Under the pieces are notes generated by a model. It worked only from the letters and a program-made list of their open reading frames with translations. It made no database searches and had not been told where the DNA came from. Shown one piece after another: positions 53,989 through 62,360 of a stretch of DNA of 64,000 nucleotides. The stretch comes from Neobacillus cucumis (GTDB lineage: Bacteria; Bacillota; Bacilli; Bacillales; Cytobacillaceae), in NCBI RefSeq assembly GCF_016908975.1, contig NZ_JAFBEX010000002.1:186001-250000 (forward strand), given 5' to 3'. The translations under genes were made by a program, and so were the position numbers. How positions within the stretch are numbered: position 1 is the first letter of the stretch; each line of letters opens with the position of its first letter.

Positions 53989-54038
53989 ATGGTAATCTAT
54001 TTAAAAAGCAGGTAGATGAAAAGAAAGGGACATGTAGG

Positions 54039-54659
54039 ATGACTATGAGAGAAAGAATTGCTACGGGAAAATTATTTACCGATTACTGTGAAGGTCTGCC
54101 TGAAGACAGGCTACAGGCTAAAAAAAGAATGATGGCCTTTAATGCGACAGGACCAGATGCTATAGAGGAGCGCGGTCGGCTGATGAAAGAAATATTCGGT
54201 AAAGAAACAAGGGCATGGATCGAGCCGCCGTTTTACTTTTGCTATGGCACGAATATTGAAATCGGCGAAGGTACGTATCTGAACTTTAACTGCAATTTTG
54301 TGGATGATACGAAAATTATCATCGGAAAAAATGTCCTGTTTGGTCCTGCGGTGACCATCGCTACCGTTGGTCATCCCATCAATCCTAATTACAGAGAATA
54401 TATGTATGCGAATCCCGTGAAAATTGAAGATAATTGTTGGATTGGAGCAGGCAGCACCATTTGTCCAGGCGTAACCATTGGTGTAAACAGTGTTATAGGT
54501 GCAGGAAGTGTAGTAACAAAGGATATTCCAGCCAATTCCGTTGCGGTTGGCAATCCGTGCAAAGTGTTGCGCTCTATAAATGAACACGATATGAAATATT
54601 ATTACAAGGACAGAGAAATCACGCAAGAAGATTTGGACGAGGAAGCTCGTTTGAGATAA
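54039..54659 (+). CDS. Sugar O-acetyltransferase (maltose/galactoside acetyltransferase-like)
   Basis: The 206-residue hexapeptide-repeat protein has an N-terminal helical region (MRERIATGKLFTDYCEG, then RLQAKKRMMAFNATGP) and a left-handed beta helix: EIGEGTYLNFNCNFVDDTKI, VTIATVGHPINPNYRE with the catalytic His, and WIGAGSTICPGVTIGVNSVI. It acetylates sugars from acetyl-CoA, like Maa, LacA or NodL. AAAGGGACATGTAGG precedes the start. It lies 51 bases after the MATE pseudogene and 43 bases before a HAD phosphatase, possibly in one unit. Confidence 0.88.
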   Translation: MTMRERIATGKLFTDYCEGLPEDRLQAKKRMMAFNATGPDAIEERGRLMKEIFGKETRAWIEPPFYFCYGTNIEIGEGTYLNFNCNFVDDTKIIIGKNVLFGPAVTIATVGHPINPNYREYMYANPVKIEDNCWIGAGSTICPGVTIGVNSVIGAGSVVTKDIPANSVAVGNPCKVLRSINEHDMKYYYKDREITQEDLDEEARLR

Positions 54660-54702
54660 TTTTACTTACGTTTTTTAAGCAGTAATTTTAGGAGGACATC
54701 AC

Positions 54703-55509
54703 ATGATTAAATTAGTGTTAACCGATATGGATGGAACATTTTTGAATAATAGCGGTGATTTTAACAAGGAACTGTACAAGGATGTCAAAAAAATAATGAA
54801 AGAAAAAGGCGTTGTATTCGCTCCTGTTACCGGTAAGCAGTGTGAACGAGTCGAAGAGTTATTTGGTGATGATGCAGAAGATTTATGGATTTTAGGTGAT
54901 AGCGCAACGCGTATCAAGCATAACGGCGAGTTTGTTTATGAATCGCTGCTAAGTAATCAATTAGGACTGAACATTATCCAGTTGCTTGAAGACATCAGTC
55001 TGGATCATACCATTATTGCATGTACCAAAAGTGGTGCCGTCATAAAAGACAGTTTATCCCCTGAAGAAGCTTATATTGTGAGAAGGTCCTATGCTCAAGT
55101 AAGACAAGTAGCTGATTTTAAAGAAATAACAGAGGATTTTGTGAAGATTACTATTCATGATCCAGCCCTTAAGTGTTTTGAAACGAGGAAAAAATTATCC
55201 GACTTCTTTGAATCTGCTTATATTGTAGCTTCTGAAGCAGCCTGGATTGACATCGCGAACGCAAATGTTCATAAAGGCACAACCGTTGAACACTTGCAGC
55301 AATTATTGAATGTGACACCAGAAGAAACCATGGCATTTGGCGATGGCTACAATGATATCGAGCTTATGACACGCGCCTCTTATAGTTTTGCTGTCCGCAA
55401 TTCCGTTCAAGAAATAAAAGATGCTGCGAATTTTATTACCCGTTCAAATGAAGAAGATGGGGTTATGAAAACCATCATGCAATTGTTATCGTTACAAGTA
55501 AGTAGGTAG
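54703..55509 (+). CDS. HAD-superfamily Cof-type phosphatase
   Basis: The 268-residue protein starts MIKLVLTDMDGTFLNNSGDF, where the DxDGT nucleophile motif is clear. VTGKQCERVEELF with the Thr of motif II, and FGDGYNDIELMTRA for motif IV complete the active site, and a C2b cap lies in between. It belongs to the Cof/YwpJ/YitU group acting on sugar or cofactor phosphates. TAGGAGG precedes the ATG. It probably belongs with the preceding sugar acetyltransferase gene. Confidence 0.88.
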   Translation: MIKLVLTDMDGTFLNNSGDFNKELYKDVKKIMKEKGVVFAPVTGKQCERVEELFGDDAEDLWILGDSATRIKHNGEFVYESLLSNQLGLNIIQLLEDISLDHTIIACTKSGAVIKDSLSPEEAYIVRRSYAQVRQVADFKEITEDFVKITIHDPALKCFETRKKLSDFFESAYIVASEAAWIDIANANVHKGTTVEHLQQLLNVTPEETMAFGDGYNDIELMTRASYSFAVRNSVQEIKDAANFITRSNEEDGVMKTIMQLLSLQVSR

Positions 55510-55574
55510 CAGGTGCAGTAGTTAATAAATAAAGAACCAGGTTTTTTCTTAGACTAGTATATTTAATACATTCT

Positions 55575-55607
55575 GCACCCTTATGTCCGTCCATAGGGGT
55601 GCTTTCT
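55575..55607 (+). terminator. Terminator after the HAD gene
   Basis: GCACCCTTATG and CATAGGGGTGC pair (one G-U) over a six-base loop, followed by TTTCTT. Confidence 0.75.
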
Positions 55608-55635
55608 TGCGTTATAAGAGAAAAGGAGGATCTTC

Positions 55636-55719
55636 TTGGAGATTAAAAAGCAGATGGAATACGGTGAAAAATTCTTTGCCTATTTATCACGCACCTGCAT
55701 AAGGGGACACAACATATGA
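55636..55719 (+). CDS. Possible 27-residue peptide or remnant
   Basis: TTG 55636 follows AAAAGGAGGA by six bases, and the frame gives MEIKKQMEYGEKFFAYL, then SRTCIRGHNI before TGA. The ribosome-binding site is excellent, but the product is not recognised; it may be the broken front of a longer gene. It overlaps the candidate sporulation promoter at 55692-55721. Confidence 0.3.
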   Translation: MEIKKQMEYGEKFFAYLSRTCIRGHNI

Positions 55720-55721
55720 TA
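55692..55721 (+). promoter_or_regulatory. Candidate mother-cell sigma (sigma-E/K type) promoter
   Basis: CACC (55692-55695) and CATATGATA (55713-55721) are 17 bases apart, resembling the sigma-K pattern AC plus CATANNNTA. Transcription from here would give a leader of about 90 bases before the MurF-like gene. This is pattern matching only. Confidence 0.35.
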
Positions 55722-55820
55722 CATTAGCCTTTGAATTCATAGTTTTTCAATCACTACACCCATTTAGAAAAATATTATGGGGGGAGATGCCTTTTAAAAA
55801 AGGAAAGTTGGAGGGATATT

Positions 55821-57200
55821 TTGAAGACTTTATTATTGGAGAACATTTTAACGGCCATGAATATTCAGCCTAATAAAAAGCAAAAAGGGATACGGATTAA
55901 GACGGTCACGGATGACAGATCAGAGATTGAGAGTCATACGTTATATTTTCGTTGGAACAATAAAGAAGTGCCTGTGAATCGGATAAAGAATTACACGAAT
56001 GTATTCATTGTTACAGATACATCCTTTTCTGATATGGAAAAATTAAATTCCGAGCAAATTATTATGGTAAAGGATCTTAAAGAAAGTTTCTTTAAATTCA
56101 CTTTCTATTACAGGCATCTGTTTCACATTCCTGTCGTTGCCATTACAGGGACATGCGGAAAATCTACTACCAAGGAAATGCTAAAACATATTTTAGAAGA
56201 AACACACAATGTCCAGGCAACCATATCCAGCAAAAATGCCGATTATTACAACCTTTCTTATTTATTAGGAATGGATGAAGAGACGGATGTGGCAGTGTTT
56301 GAAACAGCCGTATCTAAAAAAGGGGATATGACGCAGTCCTGTAAATATTTTTACCCGACGATTGGGATTATGACTATGATTGATGTGGATCATACGGATC
56401 AAATTCGCTCCTTTCAGGATTATTTAGCAGAAAAGGCAAAAATAATGGAAGGGATGAACAATGAGGGAACACTAATCCTAAATTCGGACGACCCCTGCCT
56501 CTCCACCATCGACACTTCTAAATTTAAGGGAGAGATTATGACATTCGGAAAAAACAAGAATGCTACTTTTAGAATAAAAAAGTATGAATATCATACATCC
56601 GGCATGACTTTTTGGATTAAATATAAGCAAAAGGAATATAAAGGCTATATACCGGGTCTTGGTGAGCATAATGTCTATAATGCAGCCGCTTCATTAGCAG
56701 CCGCTGCCATTTTAGGAGTGAACCTGCCCTATGCTTTAATGAGATTGTCCTCTTATCATCACATGGGATCCCATTTTCAAATCATTGAAGGAAGAAAACA
56801 AATTACGCTGGTGGATGATACTTGGAAGTCAAATCCTGCTTCTTTAAGAAAAGGCTTAGAAACATTGAGCAGGGTAGCATTGCCATCTCAAAGAAAAATT
56901 GCAGTATTGGGAAGAATGGCATCACTGGGTAAATATGCTGATGAAGAATACGAAAAGGCCGGACATCTAATAGCTGAATTAGGGGTCGATATTCTCATTA
57001 CCAAAGGGTTTATTGCAAAAGATTTTCAGAAGCCAGCGATCGAGGCAGGATTAGATCCAAATCATATTTATCATTTTTCAGAAGCAGATGAAATGAAGCG
57101 GTTTTTTGATTCCTTTTTAATCCCAAATGACATTGTTTATTTCAAAACGGGCGGGAATGACTCAGACTTCGATGATGTCATTGATTATTTAAAAAGGTAA
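55821..57200 (+). CDS. MurF-like Mur ligase family protein
   Basis: The 459-residue protein has three Mur ligase domains in order: an N-terminal part (VTDDRSEIESHTLYFRW; VFIVTDTSF), a central ATP domain with P-loop TGTCGKSTTKEM (109-120), FETAVSKKGDM and DVDHTDQIRSFQDYLAEKAK, and a C-terminal domain with GRMASLGKY. VDDTWKSNPASLRKGLE matches the MurF D-D-x-x-x-x-N-P loop. It differs from true MurF in its short first domain and its position next to ATP-grasp genes, so it probably adds an amino acid or peptide to a spore-surface or other polymer. It starts at TTG, seven bases after GGAGG. Confidence 0.82.
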   Translation: MKTLLLENILTAMNIQPNKKQKGIRIKTVTDDRSEIESHTLYFRWNNKEVPVNRIKNYTNVFIVTDTSFSDMEKLNSEQIIMVKDLKESFFKFTFYYRHLFHIPVVAITGTCGKSTTKEMLKHILEETHNVQATISSKNADYYNLSYLLGMDEETDVAVFETAVSKKGDMTQSCKYFYPTIGIMTMIDVDHTDQIRSFQDYLAEKAKIMEGMNNEGTLILNSDDPCLSTIDTSKFKGEIMTFGKNKNATFRIKKYEYHTSGMTFWIKYKQKEYKGYIPGLGEHNVYNAAASLAAAAILGVNLPYALMRLSSYHHMGSHFQIIEGRKQITLVDDTWKSNPASLRKGLETLSRVALPSQRKIAVLGRMASLGKYADEEYEKAGHLIAELGVDILITKGFIAKDFQKPAIEAGLDPNHIYHFSEADEMKRFFDSFLIPNDIVYFKTGGNDSDFDDVIDYLKR

Positions 57201-57208
57201 TTTTGCTT

Positions 57209-57245
57209 AAGAGCGTTAAGCCTATCTGGCAGCGCTCTTTTTATT
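57209..57245 (+). terminator. Hairpin terminator or attenuator inside the ligase cluster
   Basis: AAGAGCG pairs with CGCTCTT across 17 bases and is followed by TTTTATTTTT, nine bases after the MurF-like stop. It may reduce read-through into the ATP-grasp genes. Confidence 0.65.
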
Positions 57246-57276
57246 TTTGAAAAATTTTTTAAGTGAGGTTTTAAGA

Positions 57277-57363
57277 ATGATTACGTTAGTCCAATCCAAT
57301 CTTGTCCTCAGACAATATATTAAAAAGGAAAGAGTTGTTATTTCACTTCAACATGGCCATTAA
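57277..57363 (+). CDS. Possible 28-residue peptide between ligase genes
   Basis: The frame reads MITLVQSNLVLRQYIKK, then ERVVISLQHGH. AAGTGAGG stands about nine bases before the ATG. No family is recognised, and it may be a leader or a remnant. Confidence 0.25.
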   Translation: MITLVQSNLVLRQYIKKERVVISLQHGH

Positions 57364-57405
57364 AGCGGATGTTACATAAACCAAGAAAGTTGGGAGGACA
57401 AGCTT

Positions 57406-58620
57406 ATGCAAACGATTGTCTTTATTGAAACAAATAAATCTGGATCTAGTAGAGAAGCATTCAAAGCGGCAGAACGACTCGGCTATTTTACGGTGTTATT
57501 GACGAATAGACAAAAATTGATTCATCAACGAACAGAATTTCCCGATATCCATCAAATGATTTTAGTGGATACTTCCAATTATGATGAATTAAGAAACAAC
57601 ATTAGTAAACTACAAAAACAGGGTAAACAAATAAAGGGGATATTGAGTTTTGTTGATCCTTTTGTACATGTAGCAGCAGCTTTATCAGAGGAATTTTGTT
57701 CAACGGTAGTCTCGACTGAGGCCATTTTCAAAATGGAAAATAAAGTGCTAACTCGTGAACTCCTTAAAGACCTCCCAATGTCTTCCTTTTATAAAATTTA
57801 CACACCAGATGATTCCTTAGAGGATTTTATTGAACAAGCCACTGAACATTTACCACTTATTGTGAAGTCACCCACATCTGCCGGCTCAAAAGATGTTCTG
57901 TTAGCAAATGATAAGAACCAGTTAAAGCAGGCAATGCAAAAATTACTTGAAAAAAATGAACAGATTTTACTGGAGGAGTATTTAGATGGACCTCAATATT
58001 TAATTGAGGTTTTAGTACACAATGGAACCATTACTATTGTCGCCGTAATCGAACAACAGATTACCTTTACACAACGATTTATTGTAACCGGATATTGTTT
58101 ACTACCCTATATAAATGAACGTTTATACTATAGTCTCCTTGAGACCGTAGGTTCCATCATAAGAGCTTTTCAAATGAAAAATGGTGCCTGTCACTTTGAA
58201 ATGCGTATCGTAGATGGGATGTGGAAATTAATTGAAATGAACCCGCGAATCGCGGGTGGAGCGATGAATCGAATCATTGAAGTCGGATTAGGAATTAATT
58301 TAGTAGAGGAAACGATTCAATTAATGTTAGGTCAGGAGCCTAACCTTACAAGTAAGCACCATAAGTATGTATACGCACATTATTTAACAGTTGATTCGAG
58401 AGGAAAATTAATCAAGGTAACTGGGAAAGAGAACAGCACCCATTATCCTGGTGTAGAAGAGGTGTTTATCAAGCCCCGACAAGGACAAATCGTACGTCCA
58501 CCTTTATCAATGGGTGATCGCTGCGGCTATATTTTGGCATCCTCAGATTATAAAGAAGAGGCGATAAGAAGAGCCATGGATGCAGCCAGCGAGATACGTT
58601 TCCACCTTGATCCAATTTAA
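57406..58620 (+). CDS. ATP-grasp ligase (carbamoyl-phosphate synthase-like)
   Basis: The 404-residue protein has a short Rossmann-like start (MQTIVFIETNKSGSSREAF), then the ATP-grasp fold: HLPLIVKSPTSAGSKDVLL (Lys and glycine loop), EQILLEEYLDGPQYLIEVLV and the metal-binding MWKLIEMNPRIAGGAMNR. A C-terminal domain of about 90 residues follows (YAHYLTVDSRGKLIKVTG). This is the argininosuccinate/amino acid ligase-like (BL00235/BtrJ-type) architecture. It likely joins an amino acid to an acceptor carboxylate. AGTTGGGAGG precedes the ATG. It lies 19 bases before a YheC/D-like gene. Confidence 0.8.
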   Translation: MQTIVFIETNKSGSSREAFKAAERLGYFTVLLTNRQKLIHQRTEFPDIHQMILVDTSNYDELRNNISKLQKQGKQIKGILSFVDPFVHVAAALSEEFCSTVVSTEAIFKMENKVLTRELLKDLPMSSFYKIYTPDDSLEDFIEQATEHLPLIVKSPTSAGSKDVLLANDKNQLKQAMQKLLEKNEQILLEEYLDGPQYLIEVLVHNGTITIVAVIEQQITFTQRFIVTGYCLLPYINERLYYSLLETVGSIIRAFQMKNGACHFEMRIVDGMWKLIEMNPRIAGGAMNRIIEVGLGINLVEETIQLMLGQEPNLTSKHHKYVYAHYLTVDSRGKLIKVTGKENSTHYPGVEEVFIKPRQGQIVRPPLSMGDRCGYILASSDYKEEAIRRAMDAASEIRFHLDPI

Positions 58621-58639
58621 ATATTTGGAGTGATCTATC

Positions 58640-59668
58640 ATGACGCTTATTGGCATGCTTCATCACCGTGCAGATCCCAACAAAGTAAAGAAAGCATATG
58701 CTTATGCAGCTGTAGCAAAGGCTGAAGGTGTAGACTTTTTTTACTTCACCCCAAGAAAGGTAAATATCAAAAAGCATAAAATTCTAGGGAAAGTTTATGA
58801 AAATGGGCAGTGGATTGAAAAGGAATTTCCTTTTCCTGATGTCATTTATAATGCGAGTTATTCTTCTAGTGAGAAAGCGGAACAAATCATTGACTATTTG
58901 TATGAGCGGATTCCTTTCACAAGTCATTCGATTGGGAACAAAATGTCGGTCTATAACAGAATTAGTCGGGCAAAAAAATTTAACCAATATCTGATTCCTT
59001 TTCATAAATTAACGGACGTTCAGACTTTTTTAAACATGATTCGTCAATATAGAAAAGTGATTATCAAACCGATGTCTGGGCATCAGGGCAGTGGTGTTGT
59101 GTTGATTGAAAAAAATGGAACAAATCGTTACAAAATGAATGATGCAGAAGTAATAACATCTTTTAATGAAAAACAAGTATTAGACTGGATCTCTCAGAAA
59201 ATACAAGATGAAGACTACTTAGTTCAACAGTTTATTACAAGTCAAACAAAATCTGGTCACGTTTTTGATTTCCGCTTGCATGTACAAAAAGATGGAAAAG
59301 GAAAATGGGTGATTACTTCTATATATCCAAGGATTGGAAGGTTGGGTACCATAACGTCTAATATGGGTAGTGGTGGTTATAGTACGTACTTGGGTATTTT
59401 TTTAAAACAAGAGTTTGGTGACTCCTGGTATGATATTCAAAGGTATCTTGAAGAATTTGCGATCAAGTTTTCCAATCATTTTGATTCATTATATGAGGAT
59501 GAATTGGATGAGTTAGGAATTGATGTGGGTCTCGATGAAAACCAAAAACTCTGGCTTTTTGAAGTCAATTGGAGACCCGGTCCACCTAATATATATAGTG
59601 TTGAATTAGATGTAGCTAAAAATACCATCTTATATGCTAAATATTTAGCTGATAGAAATAAAAACTAA
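58640..59668 (+). CDS. YheC/YheD-family endospore coat-associated ATP-grasp protein
   Basis: The 342-residue protein starts MTLIGMLHHRADPNKVKKAY. The ATP-grasp elements are KVIIKPMSGHQGSGVVLI, DYLVQQFITSQTKSGHVFDF and KLWLFEVNWRPGPPN. FPFPDVIYNASYSSSE and YNRISRAKKFNQYL are shared with the YheC/YheD group found in spore coat or sporulation loci of bacilli. It probably ligates amino acids or peptides. TTTGGAG stands before the ATG. A bidirectional terminator follows. Confidence 0.82.
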   Translation: MTLIGMLHHRADPNKVKKAYAYAAVAKAEGVDFFYFTPRKVNIKKHKILGKVYENGQWIEKEFPFPDVIYNASYSSSEKAEQIIDYLYERIPFTSHSIGNKMSVYNRISRAKKFNQYLIPFHKLTDVQTFLNMIRQYRKVIIKPMSGHQGSGVVLIEKNGTNRYKMNDAEVITSFNEKQVLDWISQKIQDEDYLVQQFITSQTKSGHVFDFRLHVQKDGKGKWVITSIYPRIGRLGTITSNMGSGGYSTYLGIFLKQEFGDSWYDIQRYLEEFAIKFSNHFDSLYEDELDELGIDVGLDENQKLWLFEVNWRPGPPNIYSVELDVAKNTILYAKYLADRNKN

Positions 59669-59728
59669 AAGGGAAAATCCTCCATTCATAGGAATTAAAC
59701 AAAATACTACCTTTAAATGCAAAAAAAA

Positions 59729-59763
59729 AACGCCTTCAAATAAGAAATTTTGAAGGCGTTTTT
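59729..59763. terminator. Bidirectional terminator between the two convergent ligase operons
   Basis: AACGCCTTCAAA pairs with TTTGAAGGCGTT over a short loop, with A and T tracts on both sides. It separates the rightward ligase genes from the leftward LpxC-like operon. Confidence 0.85.
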
Positions 59764-59783
59764 GCCGTTTAGCCAAAAATTCA

Positions 59784-60815
59784 TTATTCATTAGTATCTT
59801 TAATAACGAACCTCTTGTTCTTTAATATTTCTATTTCCTCTGTTGGAACTAAATAATCTGTGTATTGCCGAATCACACTAGCTTTTAGTATTTGCCTTTC
59901 AGGAATGCTTTCTTGTAGCACTTCAGCCTTCAGTAATATTTCCGGTTCATTTACACCTAAAAGAGTTCGCATTCCAGTTGAACTACTGAACCTGGGGTTA
60001 ATTTCAAAAATATAGGGTTTTCCATTCCACATTCGAAGTTGAAAGTTACATGGACCATATGGTTTCAGGATTTTTGCGACGTTTTCGCAGTAATCTGTTA
60101 TTTCCTTATAATCATCAGAAATTGCTGATATCGTAATGCCGTCCTGTAACTGTCTTTTTAATGCAATGGATGATAGAACCTTTCCATTTGTTCCACAACA
60201 AACTCCCACGGTAAATTCGTTTTGCTCATCAGGAAGAAATTGCTGAAGAATCATATCTTTTTTATCGGAAATAACCTGCTTAAAATAAAGTAAATCTTTA
60301 ACTAGATGAATGTCCTCTGAACCATTACCATGTCTAGGTTTTACAATAAAAGGAAATCCCACATCTTCAATAAACGAATCCATTTTATCAATATCTTCTG
60401 GGTAACGAATGGTTTTTGGGCAAGGGAAATTATGTTCATTGAGAAAGTGGAACGTATGCCATTTATCGATGCAAATGGATAAAACATCATGTGGGTTAGC
60501 AAATACCTTATACTTTATTTCATTTTCAATTAAAGCTTTGTTCCGACTAAAAAAAGATAGCTCTTGTGATGAGGCGATAAAAATGGCATCAATACTCTCC
60601 AATCTCAAGATTTCTAGTAATCTTTTTAAATAAAGCTGTTCATCCTTTACAGGAGGTACTATATAACTGTGATGGGCTAAATACAGACCCAGGGCATAGG
60701 GCTGGGTATCAGTTGCGATCAGCTTAAGATTTAACTTGGATTTTATTAACGACTGAATAACTGCTACACCATAGACCGATCCCGAACCGGTAATGAGAAC
60801 ATTTAATTTATTCAT
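59784..60815 (-). CDS. ATP-grasp ligase, last gene of the LpxC-like operon
   Basis: The 343-residue protein has an N-terminal Rossmann-like domain (MNKLNVLITGSGSVYGVAVI; ATDTQPYALGLYLAHHSY) and an ATP-grasp domain: FPFIVKPRHGNGSEDIHLV, LQQFLPDEQNEFTVGVCCG and YIFEINPRFSSSTGMRTLLG. This is the CarB-like layout seen in cell-surface and pilus/teichuronic peptide enzymes. It overlaps the upstream wbqC-like gene by eight bases. It probably activates a carboxylate for amide bond formation in the same product. The substrate is unknown. Confidence 0.8.
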   Translation of the reverse strand: MNKLNVLITGSGSVYGVAVIQSLIKSKLNLKLIATDTQPYALGLYLAHHSYIVPPVKDEQLYLKRLLEILRLESIDAIFIASSQELSFFSRNKALIENEIKYKVFANPHDVLSICIDKWHTFHFLNEHNFPCPKTIRYPEDIDKMDSFIEDVGFPFIVKPRHGNGSEDIHLVKDLLYFKQVISDKKDMILQQFLPDEQNEFTVGVCCGTNGKVLSSIALKRQLQDGITISAISDDYKEITDYCENVAKILKPYGPCNFQLRMWNGKPYIFEINPRFSSSTGMRTLLGVNEPEILLKAEVLQESIPERQILKASVIRQYTDYLVPTEEIEILKNKRFVIKDTNE

Positions 60816-61497
60816 AAATCACCTGTTTGGGAATAAATTCTTTACTCTTTGGACCGCAGTTAAATAGCATATCAATAACTGACAGATTAGGAATAAATTC
60901 ACCCCATAGTTGGGGATAAACAGGAGGTTCAAACTCCTGGTAAACTAGTCGAATTTGATTTTTCTCAAATTCTTTTTCATCATTATACGTTTTGGCTCCA
61001 GTCCCTGATAAATAAACCGTCGCATTTAAAGCTTTACAAATGTTAATAATCTTCTCACCCTTATGGCCTGTAATTACTTCAATCTCTGAAGAACGAATAA
61101 TCGGAGTTTTTATTTCTAGTATTGTTCGAATGATTTCTATTAATTGTAAGTTTAAATCTGCCAATTTTTTATTTGGCTTTTCATAAATAGGCCAAAAAAG
61201 ATGTTGATACTGTTTCCAAAATGGGGCCCTGGCATAGCTTCTTTGAATAGAACCCCAATGTTTTTGGGGCCAATTATCATCGTCAAACGTTGTCACATCT
61301 TTAATTTTGCCACTTTTATTTGCTAAAGGAACACTTAACAATCTTGGGCCATCGGGGCTTTTTATTTTGTTTTTATTCGTAATTGCCCTTCTTGAAAGGT
61401 CTACATCATCGAGAATAACAAACAAATCGCTGGATAACATTTTATGAAAATACCCACTCCAAGGGATGTAATTAGGCTGATGGATGGAAATAATCAT
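60808..61497 (-). CDS. WbqC-family protein
   Basis: The 229-residue protein opens MIISIHQPNYIPWSGYFHKM, the H-Q-P-x-Y-x-P-W-x-G-Y-F signature of WbqC, followed by FVILDDVDLSRRAITNKNKI and later HWGSIQRSYARAPFW. WbqC proteins occur in O-antigen and surface polysaccharide clusters and are thought to act on sugar-linked amino acids or acyl groups. It overlaps the LpxC-like gene by four bases (ATGA) and the ATP-grasp gene by eight, so the three are translationally coupled. Confidence 0.85.
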   Translation of the reverse strand: MIISIHQPNYIPWSGYFHKMLSSDLFVILDDVDLSRRAITNKNKIKSPDGPRLLSVPLANKSGKIKDVTTFDDDNWPQKHWGSIQRSYARAPFWKQYQHLFWPIYEKPNKKLADLNLQLIEIIRTILEIKTPIIRSSEIEVITGHKGEKIINICKALNATVYLSGTGAKTYNDEKEFEKNQIRLVYQEFEPPVYPQLWGEFIPNLSVIDMLFNCGPKSKEFIPKQVIYE

Positions 61498-62345
61498 GGC
61501 AAGTCACTCTCCATATCCATCATTATTTTTTTTGACATTTTGATATTGGTTTTGTGTCCTGATCTTATTCCGATAAAGTGACCTTTAACCGGATGGCCTA
61601 AAGTGGTTATATCCCCTATCAAATCTACCAGTTTATGTCTTGCCGGCTCATTTTCCCATCTAAGCTGATGACCTGTTCCCTCGGAAATAACCAGACATTG
61701 ATCCATTGCGTTACCAATTAAGTTTTTAACAAGATCAAACTCCTCATCCATAATATAAGACCTGGCAGATGATAGTTCAGTAACAAAGTCTAAGGCAGTT
61801 GTCAATTTGTAATGGGCAAGCTGTGTTGGAAGTTTCTTGCTTGGATAATCAAGCAAATAAGTATAAGTAGGTTCCGCTGCAGGTAAAGCAATTAACATAC
61901 TGTCATAGCGTTGTCCGTTATAATAGAAGGAATCAAAGACCCATTGTGGTTTTGTTAACGTGATAAACCGTTTCGGCTTAGGTTGAGTGATGATTTCTGC
62001 TCGTAATAGTGCGTCAACGAAGTCCTTACAGCTAAATTGACTGACCACGGGAATATGCGGGCTGTTCAGATGCACTTTAATGTTATCAATACCTAAACCT
62101 GTTATAGCAGCTAATATATGTTCTGTATGTTCGATCCTGTTATTATTTTTCACAAGTGATGTCCAACGGGAATCAGTCTGAGCATATTGTGCTACACATT
62201 CTATTTCTGTTTTCCCTTGTAGATCATCCCGGACAAATACAACACCAGAATCGGGTGGTGATGGATAAAAGGTGACTGTCGATTGGATTTCACCAGTAAT
62301 GGACGTTCCGCTGCATTGAACTGAATTTTTTATCGATTTTTGCAT
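61494..62345 (-). CDS. LpxC-like UDP-3-O-acyl-GlcNAc deacetylase homologue in a monoderm
   Basis: The 283-residue protein follows E. coli LpxC in order and almost in numbering: E75/H76 in HTEHILAAITGLGID (LpxC E78, H79), SSARSYIM (LpxC ART/SF strand), RHKLVDLIGDITTLG with H237 and D241 (LpxC H238, D242), and H264 in GIRSGHKTN (LpxC H265). All zinc ligands and the catalytic acid/base pair are present, and the N-terminal domain has VTFYPSPPDSGVVFVR. The MDGSA loop of LpxC is replaced by VSQFSCKDF. LpxC normally starts lipid A synthesis in Gram-negatives; here a deacetylation of a related amino-sugar nucleotide is inferred. It is 15 bases after the CgeB-like gene. Confidence 0.85.
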   Translation of the reverse strand: MQKSIKNSVQCSGTSITGEIQSTVTFYPSPPDSGVVFVRDDLQGKTEIECVAQYAQTDSRWTSLVKNNNRIEHTEHILAAITGLGIDNIKVHLNSPHIPVVSQFSCKDFVDALLRAEIITQPKPKRFITLTKPQWVFDSFYYNGQRYDSMLIALPAAEPTYTYLLDYPSKKLPTQLAHYKLTTALDFVTELSSARSYIMDEEFDLVKNLIGNAMDQCLVISEGTGHQLRWENEPARHKLVDLIGDITTLGHPVKGHFIGIRSGHKTNIKMSKKIMMDMESDLP

Positions 62346-62360
62346 ATGGAGATCCCTGCC

